Source of the DNA: DASQUK01 sp963756425
GTDB lineage: Bacteria > Actinomycetota > Acidimicrobiia > Acidimicrobiales > VFJN01
Direction: 5' to 3'
Assembly (NCBI GenBank): GCA_963756425.1
Contig: CAVWNW010000001.1
Coordinates: 1 to 64,000 of the forward strand
DNA: 64,000 bases
In this document: piece by piece, positions 40,342 to 48,931 of the stretch
Numbering within the stretch: position 1 is the first letter of the stretch
Layout: every line of letters begins with the position of its first letter
Position numbers and translations under genes: made by a program
The notes under the pieces: generated by a model
Told to the model about the DNA's origin: nothing
Databases searched by the model: none
Seen by the model: only the letters and a program-made list of their open reading frames with translations

Positions 40342-41784
40342 GTGGAACTTCGGCCGGCGGCGGTTGCGAGCGTGTTGGTCGTGGCTGTGCTCGTCTCGTG
40401 CAGCGACGACGACGACGACGGATCGGGCTCGGGCAGCGCCAGCGCCCCGGCCAGCGGCTCGTCCGCCGAGCCCGCGGAGGCGACGCAGTCCGGGCAGCCG
40501 TTCCGTGAGCCGCCGCGCCAGCGATCGAGCGACGGCGTGCTCCGCTTCGACCTGGTCGCCAGCGGCCGCGGCATCGACGTCGCCGGGTCGGACGTCGAGG
40601 GCGAGGCGTACGACGACGGCCTGGTGGGGCCGACGCTGGTCGTCGATCCCGGTGACACCGTCGAGCTCACCCTCGACAACCAACTCGACGCCCATACCAA
40701 CCTGCATTTCCACGGGATGCACGTCTCGCCCGCGGACAACGGCGACAACATCTTCCTGTCGGTAGACCCCGGCGAGCAGTTCGCCTACGCGCTGGACATC
40801 CCCGAGAATCATCCGCCCGGCACGTTCTGGTACCACTCGCACGCCCACGGCCTGTCCGAGGAGCAGGTGTTCCGCGGCCTATCGGGGATGATCATCGTGC
40901 AGGGCCTCACCGAGCTCCTCCCCCCCGACCTGCGCGGCGTCGAGGACATCGCCGTCGGGCTGAAGGACGCACAGGTCGTCGGCGACGCCATCGAGAGCGA
41001 GAACATCGACAGCAACGCGCCCACCCTGCGGGCCGTGAACTCGGCGCACCTGCCCGTCCAGGAGATCGCTCCCGGCGAGGTCCAGCTCTGGCGACTCGCC
41101 AACGTCGGGGCGGACATCTGGTACGACCTCGAGCTCGGGGCCCAGCCCTTCGTCGTCGTCGGCGAGGACGGCAACCCGGTGTGGGACGTGTGGAAGGCCG
41201 AGCACCTGTTGCTGCCACCCGGCAAGCGATTCGACGTGCTGGTCATCGGCCCGCCCGCCGGGGAGTACGTGCTCGAGACCCGGAGGTACTCGCAGGGTGA
41301 CGACACGTACCCGCGGACCGAGCTCATGACACTGGTATCGACCGGCGCCGAGGTTGCGACGCCGGCGATGCCCACGTCGCTCGCCCCCGTGGACACCATC
41401 CCGGCGGGCGAGGTCGTCGAACGGCGTGACATGGTGTTCAGCGAGGACGAGAGCACCAACACCTTCTTCATCAACGACAAGGAGTTCGACCCCGACCGCG
41501 TCGACGTACAGCCGAGGCTGGGGACGGTCGAGGAGTGGACCCTGCGGAACGCGTCCGACGAGCAGCACCCGTTCCACATCCACGTCAACGACTTCCAGGT
41601 GGTGTCGGTGGGTGGTGAGCCCTACGAGGCCCACGGCATGCAGGACACCGTGCCGCTGCTACCGGGGGACGACGTCGTCATCCGGACGCGCTTCGCCGAC
41701 TTCACCGGAAGGTTCGTGTTCCACTGCCACATCCTCAACCACGAGGACGCCGGGATGATGGCGGTCGTCGAGGTCGTTGAGTGA
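40342..41784 (+). CDS. Multicopper oxidase lipoprotein
   Basis: A 480-residue exported oxidase. The signal peptide ends in a lipobox (VLVSC), followed by a Ser/Gly/Ala linker. All copper motifs are present: HFHGMH (residues ~115), WYHSHAHG (~158), HPFHIHVNDF and HCHILNHEDAGM at the C-terminus with the type-1 Met. Such enzymes couple one-electron oxidation (copper(I), phenols or metals) to reduction of oxygen to water. The GTG start at 40342 is fixed by GGAGGCGGATC upstream. Its relation to the antiporter and to the carotenoid oxygenase is unknown. Confidence 0.93.
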   Translation: MELRPAAVASVLVVAVLVSCSDDDDDGSGSGSASAPASGSSAEPAEATQSGQPFREPPRQRSSDGVLRFDLVASGRGIDVAGSDVEGEAYDDGLVGPTLVVDPGDTVELTLDNQLDAHTNLHFHGMHVSPADNGDNIFLSVDPGEQFAYALDIPENHPPGTFWYHSHAHGLSEEQVFRGLSGMIIVQGLTELLPPDLRGVEDIAVGLKDAQVVGDAIESENIDSNAPTLRAVNSAHLPVQEIAPGEVQLWRLANVGADIWYDLELGAQPFVVVGEDGNPVWDVWKAEHLLLPPGKRFDVLVIGPPAGEYVLETRRYSQGDDTYPRTELMTLVSTGAEVATPAMPTSLAPVDTIPAGEVVERRDMVFSEDESTNTFFINDKEFDPDRVDVQPRLGTVEEWTLRNASDEQHPFHIHVNDFQVVSVGGEPYEAHGMQDTVPLLPGDDVVIRTRFADFTGRFVFHCHILNHEDAGMMAVVEVVE

Positions 41785-41826
41785 CCGGGGTGGGCGCCCC
41801 CGCTGGCCCGCCCGTCAGGCCGGACG

Positions 41827-43236
41827 CTACGACGGGAACCAGTTGCCATGCAGGCCGTGGGGAACCCGCTGCGGCATCCTGACGCGGGCCGCCGGCTCGG
41901 AGGGGAACGTGGTGGCGTCCCAGACGAGAAGCCACGATCGTTCCGCGTCCGGCGACGTCGCGTACGTCAGGTAGTAGCCGTCCAGCTCCTCGGTGGCCCC
42001 GTCCCTCGGCGCGAACACGACCTCCCCGAACATGACGTCGGCGTCGTACGTCTCCGTCGCACCAGTGTGCATGTCGTGCCGCGCGAGCTGATCGAACTCC
42101 CCGACCAGCAGCTCGTGCCGACCCGAGTCCCGCGACGTGGTGACATAACGGTGCGGCTGGGCGACGCGACGATCGTCGATGCGAGGGAACTCGCTAGCGA
42201 TGTCGTCGAGGAGCTCGACGTGGCACGCGCCGCGATCCGGTTCCAGACGGGCACGCGCGAACCCGCCCCGAGCCGGTGCCTTGGGCGATTGCCCGAGGGT
42301 GAACGCGCTCCCCCAGGGGAAGTCGACGATGACGTCGTTGTCCTGTTCGTAGGCGTTGCTGTAGTGCCACACGAAGAACGGATCGGTCTCGATCCAGCGC
42401 GTTGGCAAGGTTCCGTCGCGGTCGATGACGGCAATGCGCGTCGGGCGGTCCGGTTCCCAGCGCAGCGGCTGGTCATCGGTGCCCATGGCTGCGACGTCGA
42501 TGATCACCGGGGCGACCACCAGCACCACGTAACGGCGGGTTATGGCGAAGTCATGGATCATGAAGCACTCGTCGACGGTGCCGACCGTGGTCGCGGGACG
42601 GGTGAGGTCCCCGTCGCGCCCGATGATCGCCCAGCTCAGGAACGGCGCCTCGACGTCATATCGAAACAGGACCATCTCGCCGGTCTCGGGGTCGACGCGG
42701 GGGTGGGCACACATGCCCGCGGGCAGGCGTCCGCCGAAGTCGAAGCGCCCGATCGTGTCGAGCGTGGCGGTGACCTCGTAGGGAGGCGTGCCCTCCTCGA
42801 GGGCGAGGTACCGGCCGGCATGCCGGACGATGTTGATGAAGGCATCCAGCTTGAACGGCCAGCCGGGGTCGGGATCGGGACCCAGCTGGGAGGGGTCCGG
42901 GGCCGCCGGCGTCATCAGGCCTCCGAAGAGCGCATGGCCGGCACGCAGGTCGGCCCGGAGCCCGTTCGTGTACACCCACCGGTTCCGGTACCGGGCGCGA
43001 CCGCCGTCGAGCCACACGCCGTGCAGCATCCCGTCACCCTCCATCGGGTACGTGTAGCTGCCGAGCGGGGAGAAGTGCGGGTTGGGCCCGTTGCGCAGAT
43101 ATGCGCCGGTCAGGTCGGACGGCAGCGCCCCGTCGACGGGGAGGTCATCCTGGTCGACCTCGCGGTCGACGGGGGCGAACCGGCCCGACAGGTGCGGGAT
43201 CGTGGCCGGCACGACGATCGGGAGCCCGCTGCTCAT
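41827..43236 (-). CDS. Carotenoid cleavage oxygenase (RPE65 family)
   Basis: A 469-residue seven-bladed propeller oxygenase that should cleave a carotenoid, apocarotenoid or stilbene double bond. The four iron-binding His are visible in CAHPRVDP (~172), MIHDFAI (~222), VWHYSNAYE (~290) and the C-terminal LHGNWFP. The N-terminal GAYLRNGPNPHF and MEGDGMLHGV segments are typical. The ATG is set by GGAGGAAC just upstream. No carotenoid biosynthesis gene is in the window. It converges with the multicopper oxidase gene. Confidence 0.93.
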   Translation of the reverse strand: MSSGLPIVVPATIPHLSGRFAPVDREVDQDDLPVDGALPSDLTGAYLRNGPNPHFSPLGSYTYPMEGDGMLHGVWLDGGRARYRNRWVYTNGLRADLRAGHALFGGLMTPAAPDPSQLGPDPDPGWPFKLDAFINIVRHAGRYLALEEGTPPYEVTATLDTIGRFDFGGRLPAGMCAHPRVDPETGEMVLFRYDVEAPFLSWAIIGRDGDLTRPATTVGTVDECFMIHDFAITRRYVVLVVAPVIIDVAAMGTDDQPLRWEPDRPTRIAVIDRDGTLPTRWIETDPFFVWHYSNAYEQDNDVIVDFPWGSAFTLGQSPKAPARGGFARARLEPDRGACHVELLDDIASEFPRIDDRRVAQPHRYVTTSRDSGRHELLVGEFDQLARHDMHTGATETYDADVMFGEVVFAPRDGATEELDGYYLTYATSPDAERSWLLVWDATTFPSEPAARVRMPQRVPHGLHGNWFPS

Positions 43237-43270
43237 GTTCCTCCGCTCGTGGATCCCGTCCTCGACGGGC

Positions 43271-43282
43271 GATCGTACGATC
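43271..43282 (-). promoter_or_regulatory. Palindrome at the carotenoid oxygenase promoter
   Basis: GATCGTACGATC is a perfect 12-bp palindrome that contains a possible minus-strand -10 (TACGAT); TCGACG lies 17 bp further upstream. It lies about 35-45 nt before the start codon and could be an operator. Confidence 0.3.
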
Positions 43283-43290
43283 CACTGTTT

Positions 43291-43968
43291 TCAGCGTCGA
43301 CGGGTCGGGATCATGCCGCCCGCCGCCCACGCCACCACCCCGCACAGGAGGCCCAGGCCGGCACCGCCGATCACGTCGAGCGGCAGGTGCGCGCCGACGT
43401 AGATGCGGCTGAGGCCGACGACCCCGGCGAGGGCGAACGGCGCCCACCGCCAGCCGCGAGGAACCAGCGGGGCGACCACGGTGGCGAGGGCGAACGCGAC
43501 CGCGGTGTGGCCGGATACGTAGCCCGCGCCGTGGATGCCCGATTCGCGCACCTCCACGCCCTCCAGCAGCCCCCGGGGCCGGCCGCGCTCGACGAGGCCC
43601 TTGACGGCCTTGGCAGCGGCCCACGCCAGGAGGACGGCCGCCGCGGTGACCAGTGCGGGCCGCACGTGGCGGGTCACGGCGTAGACGACGGCCGCCCCAC
43701 CGAGGGCCACCCAGACGCTCCCGAGCTGCATCGGGACCCACAGCGGCCACCGCAACCAGTCGGGAAGGCCATTGAGCGCCTCGAACACGTCGGCCTCCCA
43801 GGCGGGCACGACGGCACGCCGCTCGCCCAGTGCCAGCCAGCTCAGCGCCAGGATGCCGGCGCCGGCGGTCGCCGCCACCGCCCGCCCTCCGGACGGACCG
43901 ACGAGGCTGATCGCCGTGCCGTCACCGTGTGCGTTGCCTCGGCGCGTGCGTCCTCGGGCGTCGGGCAT
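43291..43968 (-). CDS. PAP2-family membrane phosphatase
   Basis: A 225-residue membrane protein with about six helices and the three phosphatase motifs: KGLVERGRPR, GYVSGHT and SRIYVGAHLPLDV. It should dephosphorylate a lipid phosphate such as undecaprenyl diphosphate or phosphatidic acid on the outer face. The ATG at 43968 lies 10 nt after TACCGT on the minus strand, possibly a leaderless start. It is divergent from a gene whose N-terminal part is also PAP2-like in layout, 97 bp away. Confidence 0.88.
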   Translation of the reverse strand: MPDARGRTRRGNAHGDGTAISLVGPSGGRAVAATAGAGILALSWLALGERRAVVPAWEADVFEALNGLPDWLRWPLWVPMQLGSVWVALGGAAVVYAVTRHVRPALVTAAAVLLAWAAAKAVKGLVERGRPRGLLEGVEVRESGIHGAGYVSGHTAVAFALATVVAPLVPRGWRWAPFALAGVVGLSRIYVGAHLPLDVIGGAGLGLLCGVVAWAAGGMIPTRRR

Positions 43969-44065
43969 GCGATCCCGTACGGTACCTGCGTTAGCACGGA
44001 ACGTGGCGAGCTATCGTCCCGTACGGCGACGGCGGCCACCACGAGGTTGCAGAGGTCTGACTGAC

Positions 44066-46471
44066 GTGTCGATGGTCGCGGCGGACGAGGTGATGGCGCC
44101 GGACCTCGCCGACGGCGAGGTCCACTATGTGCGCTCGCCGAGCGACCTCCTGCGGCTGGTGCTGGCCTTGGCGCTCGTCGCCATCGGCCTGCTCGTGACG
44201 TTCGCCGCCCGAGGTCCGCTCGGCGATCTGGAGCGCGCCGTCCTCGCGTTGTTCGACGGGCTGCCCGACATGCTGCGGCGCTTCCTCGTCGGTCTCATCC
44301 AGCTCGTGGCGATCATCGTCCCGGTCGCCACGGCGCTCACCCTGGCCGTGCTGCGGCGCTGGCGGACGCTGCTCCTCGCTTTGCTCGCCGGCGTCGTGGC
44401 CGACCTGGTGGTGTACGGCGTCGAGCGTGAGGCCGACCGCATCCTCCCGGCCTCGCTCGACGCCGCCAAGGAGGCGGGCAGCTGGGTCACCGGGGCGGCG
44501 TACCCGAGCTCGGCGTACCTGGCCGGCATCGCCGCCGCTGTGACCGTCATCGCCCCCGCGATGCCCCGGCGCTGGCGTCGGTGGGCTTGGGGCGCCTTGG
44601 GCGTCGTGGCCCTCGGGCGCGTCGTCTCCGGCACCGGGCTGGCGATCGACCTGGTGGCCGCGCTGGCCGCCGGGTGGGCGGTCGGCCTGGTGGTGGTCCT
44701 CGCGTTCGGCGTGCGCGATCGGCGGCCGTCCACCGCCAGCGTGCGTGCGGCTCTGGAGGACACAGGGTTGGCGATCAGCGGGTTGCGGGCCGCCCACGTC
44801 GACGCCCGCGGCTCGACCCCCTACTTCGCGGATCTCGGCGACGGCGGCGCGGGGTTCGTGAAGGTGGTCAGCTCCGAGGAGCGGAGCGCCGACCTGCTCT
44901 TCCGCATGTATCGGGCCGTACGGCTCGAAAACGTCGGCGACGAGCGGCCCTTCTCGTCGCTGCGGCGGAGCGTCGAGCACGAGGCGCTGGTTTCCCTGCG
45001 CGCGTCCTCGCTCGGCGTGCGGACGCCAGCGTTCCTCGGGCTGGGCCGGATCGACGACGGCTCCATGGTGCTGGCCTACGAGGCTCTCGACGCCCGGTCG
45101 CTCGCCGACGTGGCCGACGACGAGCTGACCGACGATCTGCTCGCCGGCATCTGGGCCGAGGTCGCGCGCCTGCACCGCCGGCGCGTGGCACACCGGGACC
45201 TCAGGCTCGCCAACGTCATGCTGGCCCGCGACGGCAGCCCGTGGATCATCGACTTCGGTTTCAGCGAGCTCGCGGCGTCCGACGAGCTGCTGGCGACCGA
45301 TGTCGCCGAGCTGATCATGTCGACGGCCCTCAAGGTCGGGCCAGCGCGGGCGGCGCAGGCGGCGGTCGCCGGGGTGGGGCGTGACGCCGTCGTGCGCGCC
45401 GCCCCCCGCCTGCAGCCGCTGGCGCTGAGCGGCGCCACCCGGGCGGCGGTCCACCACCGCAAGGGGTTCGACGCACAGGTGCGGGACGCCGTGGCGAGCG
45501 CCACCGGTAGCGGGGCGATCGAGCTCGAGCGCGTCGAGCGGGTCTCACCCCGAGCCCTGCTCATCCTGCTCTTCGGCGGGATCGCCTCCTACGTCCTCAT
45601 CCACCAGCTGACCAACGTCGGCAACCTCGTCGAGCAGGTCAGCGACCTCGACTGGGCGTGGGTCCCGGCGATCATCTTCCTGTCGTTCCTCACCTACGTC
45701 GGCGCGGCGCTCTCGCTCGCCGGGTCGGTGCCGCGGCGCCTCCCGGCGTGGCCGACGTTCCTGTCGCAGCTGTCGGGATCGTTCGCCAACCGCATCACGC
45801 CCGTGAAGGTGGGGGGCATGGCGGTGGGCATCCGCTACCTGCAGAAGGCCGGCGTCGACCCGCCGGTCGCCGTGACCGGCGTGGGCCTGGTGTCGCTGTT
45901 CGGCTTCGTCGACCACGTCACCCTCACGGTGATCTTCGCCTTGTTCGCCGGCCAGGAGGGCGTCGGAGACGTCGACCTGCCGTCGGACCAGACGGTGTTG
46001 GCCGTCCTGGCCGGCGTGCTGGTCCTGTCCGGCGTGGTGTTGTTGCTGCCTATCGGCCGCCGCCTGGCCCTCGACAGGCTGGTGCCCATCCTGCGGCGGG
46101 CGATCCAGGGTGTCGAGCAGGTGGCCGCCAACCCCTCCAAGCTGTTCACCCTGATCGGCGGCGGGCTGCTCGTGACCCTCTGCTACCTCTTCTGCCTGTA
46201 CTTCTCGTTGCAGGCCTTCGGCGGGGGCGGCATCGGCCTGGCCACCCTCGGCTTCGTCTACCTCACCGGTTCGGCCCTGGCGCAGGCGGCCCCCACGCCG
46301 GGCGGCGTCGGTGCCGTCGAGGCCGTGCTCATCGCCGGCCTGACGGCGGTCGGCGTCGACAAGGAGATCGCGGTGCCGTCGGTGTTCCTGTTCAGGCTGG
46401 CCACCTTCTGGCTGCCGGTCCTGCCGGGATGGCTGGCGTTCCACCACCTCACTCGTCGGGGCATGCTCTAG
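44066..46471 (+). CDS. Three-part fusion: PAP2-like membrane, kinase-like, LPG-synthase-like membrane domains
   Basis: An 801-residue protein in three parts. Residues ~25-210 form about six membrane helices arranged like PAP2 phosphatases, with SSAYLAG where SGHT would be expected, so the phosphatase site looks lost. Residues ~225-470 are a protein-kinase-like fold of the Rio/lipopolysaccharide-kinase type: GAGFVKVV (Lys), HRDLRLANVML (~376) and WIIDFGFSE (~394) are intact. Residues ~490-800 are a multi-helix domain like the membrane flippase part of lysylphosphatidylglycerol synthase (FANRITPVKVGGMAVGIRYL ... PTPGGVGAVEA). GTG 44066 is chosen 10 nt after AGAGG; ATG 44072 is also possible. 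Substrate unknown. Confidence 0.85.
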   Translation: MSMVAADEVMAPDLADGEVHYVRSPSDLLRLVLALALVAIGLLVTFAARGPLGDLERAVLALFDGLPDMLRRFLVGLIQLVAIIVPVATALTLAVLRRWRTLLLALLAGVVADLVVYGVEREADRILPASLDAAKEAGSWVTGAAYPSSAYLAGIAAAVTVIAPAMPRRWRRWAWGALGVVALGRVVSGTGLAIDLVAALAAGWAVGLVVVLAFGVRDRRPSTASVRAALEDTGLAISGLRAAHVDARGSTPYFADLGDGGAGFVKVVSSEERSADLLFRMYRAVRLENVGDERPFSSLRRSVEHEALVSLRASSLGVRTPAFLGLGRIDDGSMVLAYEALDARSLADVADDELTDDLLAGIWAEVARLHRRRVAHRDLRLANVMLARDGSPWIIDFGFSELAASDELLATDVAELIMSTALKVGPARAAQAAVAGVGRDAVVRAAPRLQPLALSGATRAAVHHRKGFDAQVRDAVASATGSGAIELERVERVSPRALLILLFGGIASYVLIHQLTNVGNLVEQVSDLDWAWVPAIIFLSFLTYVGAALSLAGSVPRRLPAWPTFLSQLSGSFANRITPVKVGGMAVGIRYLQKAGVDPPVAVTGVGLVSLFGFVDHVTLTVIFALFAGQEGVGDVDLPSDQTVLAVLAGVLVLSGVVLLLPIGRRLALDRLVPILRRAIQGVEQVAANPSKLFTLIGGGLLVTLCYLFCLYFSLQAFGGGGIGLATLGFVYLTGSALAQAAPTPGGVGAVEAVLIAGLTAVGVDKEIAVPSVFLFRLATFWLPVLPGWLAFHHLTRRGML

Positions 46472-46510
46472 TGGAGCCCGTCGCTTGACGGTTAGCGGAA
46501 ACCGTCCGGC

Positions 46511-46540
46511 TTGCCGTTTCGCGGGTCGTCCCCGTAGGCT
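46511..46540 (+). promoter_or_regulatory. Promoter of rplM-rpsI
   Basis: TTGCCG (46511-46516) and TAGGCT (46535-46540) are spaced 18 bp. The start region TTGTTCGTTGCTC resembles other ribosomal start regions only loosely. The leader to rplM would be about 55 nt. Confidence 0.5.
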
Positions 46541-46600
46541 TGTTCGTTGCTCTGGGCGCTGCGCGCCCGCTCTCGCAAGCTCCGCACGAAGGTGGCACGC

Positions 46601-47050
46601 GTGCCCACGTACAGCCCGAAAGCCTCAGAGATCCAGCGTGCCTGGTACGTCGTCGACGCCGACGGTCTGGTTCTCGGTCGGCTGGCGACCGAGGTTGCCC
46701 GCTTGCTGCGCGGCAAGCACAAGCCCACCTTCACCCCCCACCTCGACACCGGCGACCACGTCGTCATCGTCAACGCCGACAAGGTGGTGCTCACCGCCGG
46801 CAAGGCCGAGCGCAAGACCGTGTACCGCCACTCGGGCTACCCGGGTGGGCTCAAGGCCGAGACGTTCGCCCATCTGCTCGAGCGGCGGCCCGAGGAGGCC
46901 GTGCGTCGCACCATTCGGGGGATGCTCCCCAAGACCCGGCTCGGCCGCCAGATGCTGACGAAGCTCAAGGTCTACGCCGGGCCGACCCACCCGCACGCCG
47001 CCCAGCAGCCCCAACCGCTCGAGGTTGTGGGCGCTCGACGCACCACCTAA
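46601..47050 (+). CDS. rplM: 50S ribosomal protein L13
   Basis: L13 is an early 50S assembly protein. The 149-residue product begins PTYSPKASEIQRAWYVVDAD after the GTG at 46601, preceded by AAGGTGGCACGC. The signature GMLPKTRLGRQMLTKLKVYAG is intact. It forms the usual pair with rpsI, 22 nt downstream. Confidence 0.97.
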   Translation: MPTYSPKASEIQRAWYVVDADGLVLGRLATEVARLLRGKHKPTFTPHLDTGDHVVIVNADKVVLTAGKAERKTVYRHSGYPGGLKAETFAHLLERRPEEAVRRTIRGMLPKTRLGRQMLTKLKVYAGPTHPHAAQQPQPLEVVGARRTT

Positions 47051-47072
47051 CCGCCTGGCAGGAAGATACGAC

Positions 47073-47465
47073 ATGGCCACACCGCTCGCGCAGACCACCG
47101 GCCGCCGCAAGGGCGCCGTCGCCCGGGTCCGCATCCGTCCCGGCACCGGGACGATCACGATCAACGACCGCGACGTCGCGACCTACTTCCCCTCCAAGGC
47201 GCACCGGATGATCCTCTCGGAGCCGCTGCGCGTCGCCGAGGCCGAGGAGGCCTACGACATCGACGCCAGCCTGGTCGGTGGCGGCGTGTCGGGGCAGGCG
47301 GGAGCCCTGCGTCTCGGCATCGCCCGGGCCTTGGTGGAGCTCGACCCCGAGCTGCGCACCACGCTCAAGCGCGCGGGCTTCCTGTCTCGCGACCAGCGCG
47401 AGAAGGAGTCGAAGAAGTACGGCCTCAAGAAGGCCCGGAAGGCCCCCCAGTACTCCAAGCGGTGA
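47073..47465 (+). CDS. rpsI: 30S ribosomal protein S9
   Basis: S9 reaches with its C-terminal tail to the P-site tRNA anticodon. The 130-residue product starts MATPLAQTTGRRKGAVARVR and ends KKARKAPQYSKR, the conserved tail. The ATG at 47073 follows GGAAGATACGAC. Confidence 0.97.
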   Translation: MATPLAQTTGRRKGAVARVRIRPGTGTITINDRDVATYFPSKAHRMILSEPLRVAEAEEAYDIDASLVGGGVSGQAGALRLGIARALVELDPELRTTLKRAGFLSRDQREKESKKYGLKKARKAPQYSKR

Positions 47466-47496
47466 GTCGGCGCCGGGAGCTCCTGGCCCCACGTTC

Positions 47497-48840
47497 ATGC
47501 TGAAGTTCGGGACCGATGGCGTGCGAGGCGTCGCCAACGCCGAGCTCACCCCCGAGCTGGCGTTGGCGCTCGGGCGCGCCGCGGCGCGGGTGCTCGGCGG
47601 GGACCGCTTCGCCATCGGCCGCGACACCCGGCGCTCGGGGCCCATGCTCGAGGCGGCGCTGTGCGCTGGGCTGGTGAGCGAGGGCGTGGACGTCGAGCTC
47701 CTGGGCGTGGCGCCCACGCCGGAGGTCGCCTGGTGGTCCGTGACCGCCGAGGCACCCGCAGCCGTGGTGTCGGCGTCGCACAACCCCTTCCCCGACAACG
47801 GCATCAAGCTGTTCGCGGCCGGCGGACGGAAGCTGCCCGACGAGGTCGAGGAGCGGCTGGAGCTCGAGCTGCACGTGCTGCTGGGCGACGCGGCGTCGCC
47901 GCGGGATGCGCCGACCGGCGCTGGGTTGGGCGCGGTGCGGACGGATGCGGCCTCGGTGCACTCCGGGTACCGCGCCGCCGTGTCCGCGTCGCTGGCGGGC
48001 CGGGACCTGGCCGGCCTGCGGGCGGTGGTCGACTGCGCCCACGGCGCCGCGTCCGTGGTCGCCCCCGCAGTCCTGGCCGGCCTGGGCGTCGACCTCGAGG
48101 TCATCCACGCCGACCCGGACGGCACCAACATCAACGCCGGCTGCGGCTCGACCCACCCCCAGGAGCTCGCCCGGAGGGTGGCCGAGCGCGGCGCCGACGT
48201 CGGTGTGGCGTTCGACGGCGACGCCGACCGCGTGCTCCTGATCGACGCCGCCGGCGAGCTTGTCGACGGCGACCAGATCATCGCCATCTGCGCCATCGAC
48301 CGGCACGAGCGGGGGGTCCTCGCTGGCGACAGCGTGGTCGTCACCGTGATGACCAACCTCGGGTTCCGGCTGGCGATGGACAAGCGCGGCATCAACGTGA
48401 TCGAAACGCAGGTGGGCGACCGCTACGTGCTCGAGGAGCTGGAGTTCCGGCGCCTCCACCTGGGCGGCGAGCAGTCCGGCCACGTGATCTTCCGTGACCT
48501 CGCCACCACCGGCGACGGCCTGCTCACCGCGCTCCAGGCGCTCGACGTCGTGGCCCGCTCGGGTCGCAGCCTCGCCGACCTCGCCGGCCAGGCGATGACG
48601 CGCCTTCCTCAGGTGCTGCGCAACGTCCGGGTGGCGGAGCGGGACCCCGCCGTCGCGGAGCGGCTCGCCGATCCGATCGCGGCCGTCGAGGCGCGCCTCG
48701 GCGACCACGGCCGGGTGCTGGTACGCCCGAGCGGCACCGAGCCGCTCGTCCGGGTGATGGTCGAGGCGCCTACGGAAGACGAGGCCGAGGAAGCTGCCGA
48801 CGAGCTGATCAAGGCCGTCGAGGCGCTGGACGGGGCGTGA
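47497..48840 (+). CDS. glmM: Phosphoglucosamine mutase
   Basis: GlmM converts glucosamine-6-phosphate to glucosamine-1-phosphate for UDP-GlcNAc and the cell wall. The 447-residue product starts MLKFGTDGVRGVANAELTPE, has the phosphoserine loop VVSASHNPFPDNGIKLF (near residue 92), the metal-binding FDGDADRVLLID and the sugar loop GGEQSGH. Length is typical. It lies 31 nt after rpsI, and the next gene on the strand is a GlmS-type synthase, the preceding step of the same pathway. Confidence 0.96.
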   Translation: MLKFGTDGVRGVANAELTPELALALGRAAARVLGGDRFAIGRDTRRSGPMLEAALCAGLVSEGVDVELLGVAPTPEVAWWSVTAEAPAAVVSASHNPFPDNGIKLFAAGGRKLPDEVEERLELELHVLLGDAASPRDAPTGAGLGAVRTDAASVHSGYRAAVSASLAGRDLAGLRAVVDCAHGAASVVAPAVLAGLGVDLEVIHADPDGTNINAGCGSTHPQELARRVAERGADVGVAFDGDADRVLLIDAAGELVDGDQIIAICAIDRHERGVLAGDSVVVTVMTNLGFRLAMDKRGINVIETQVGDRYVLEELEFRRLHLGGEQSGHVIFRDLATTGDGLLTALQALDVVARSGRSLADLAGQAMTRLPQVLRNVRVAERDPAVAERLADPIAAVEARLGDHGRVLVRPSGTEPLVRVMVEAPTEDEAEEAADELIKAVEALDGA

Positions 48841-48847
48841 AGCCCTG

Positions 48848-48899
48848 CGAACCTGCCGCACTTAGCGTCGTCATGGCAGCGCCAACCACGGCAAGTTCG
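48848..48899 (+). repeat. Degenerate copy of the 28774 palindrome family
   Basis: CGAACCTGCCGCACTTAG (48848-48865) matches 28768-28785 at 16 of 18 bases. CGAACCTGCCG can pair with CGGCAAGTTCG (48889-48899) with one mismatch. It lies between glmM and the leaderless-looking glmS promoter and may act as the glmM terminator. Confidence 0.5.
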
Positions 48900-48917
48900 G
48901 ACGGGATGGGGTCGTCG

Positions 48918-48923
48918 TAGACT
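48918..48923 (+). promoter_or_regulatory. -10 box of leaderless glmS promoter
   Basis: TAGACT is followed by 8 nt and then the ATG of glmS, so transcription should start at or next to the start codon. There is no ribosome site. Confidence 0.5.
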
Positions 48924-48931
48924 CGTCGCCC

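Noticed and set aside
41785..41826. Terminator between multicopper oxidase and carotenoid oxygenase
   Set aside because: GC-rich segments could pair weakly, but no stem stands out from background.
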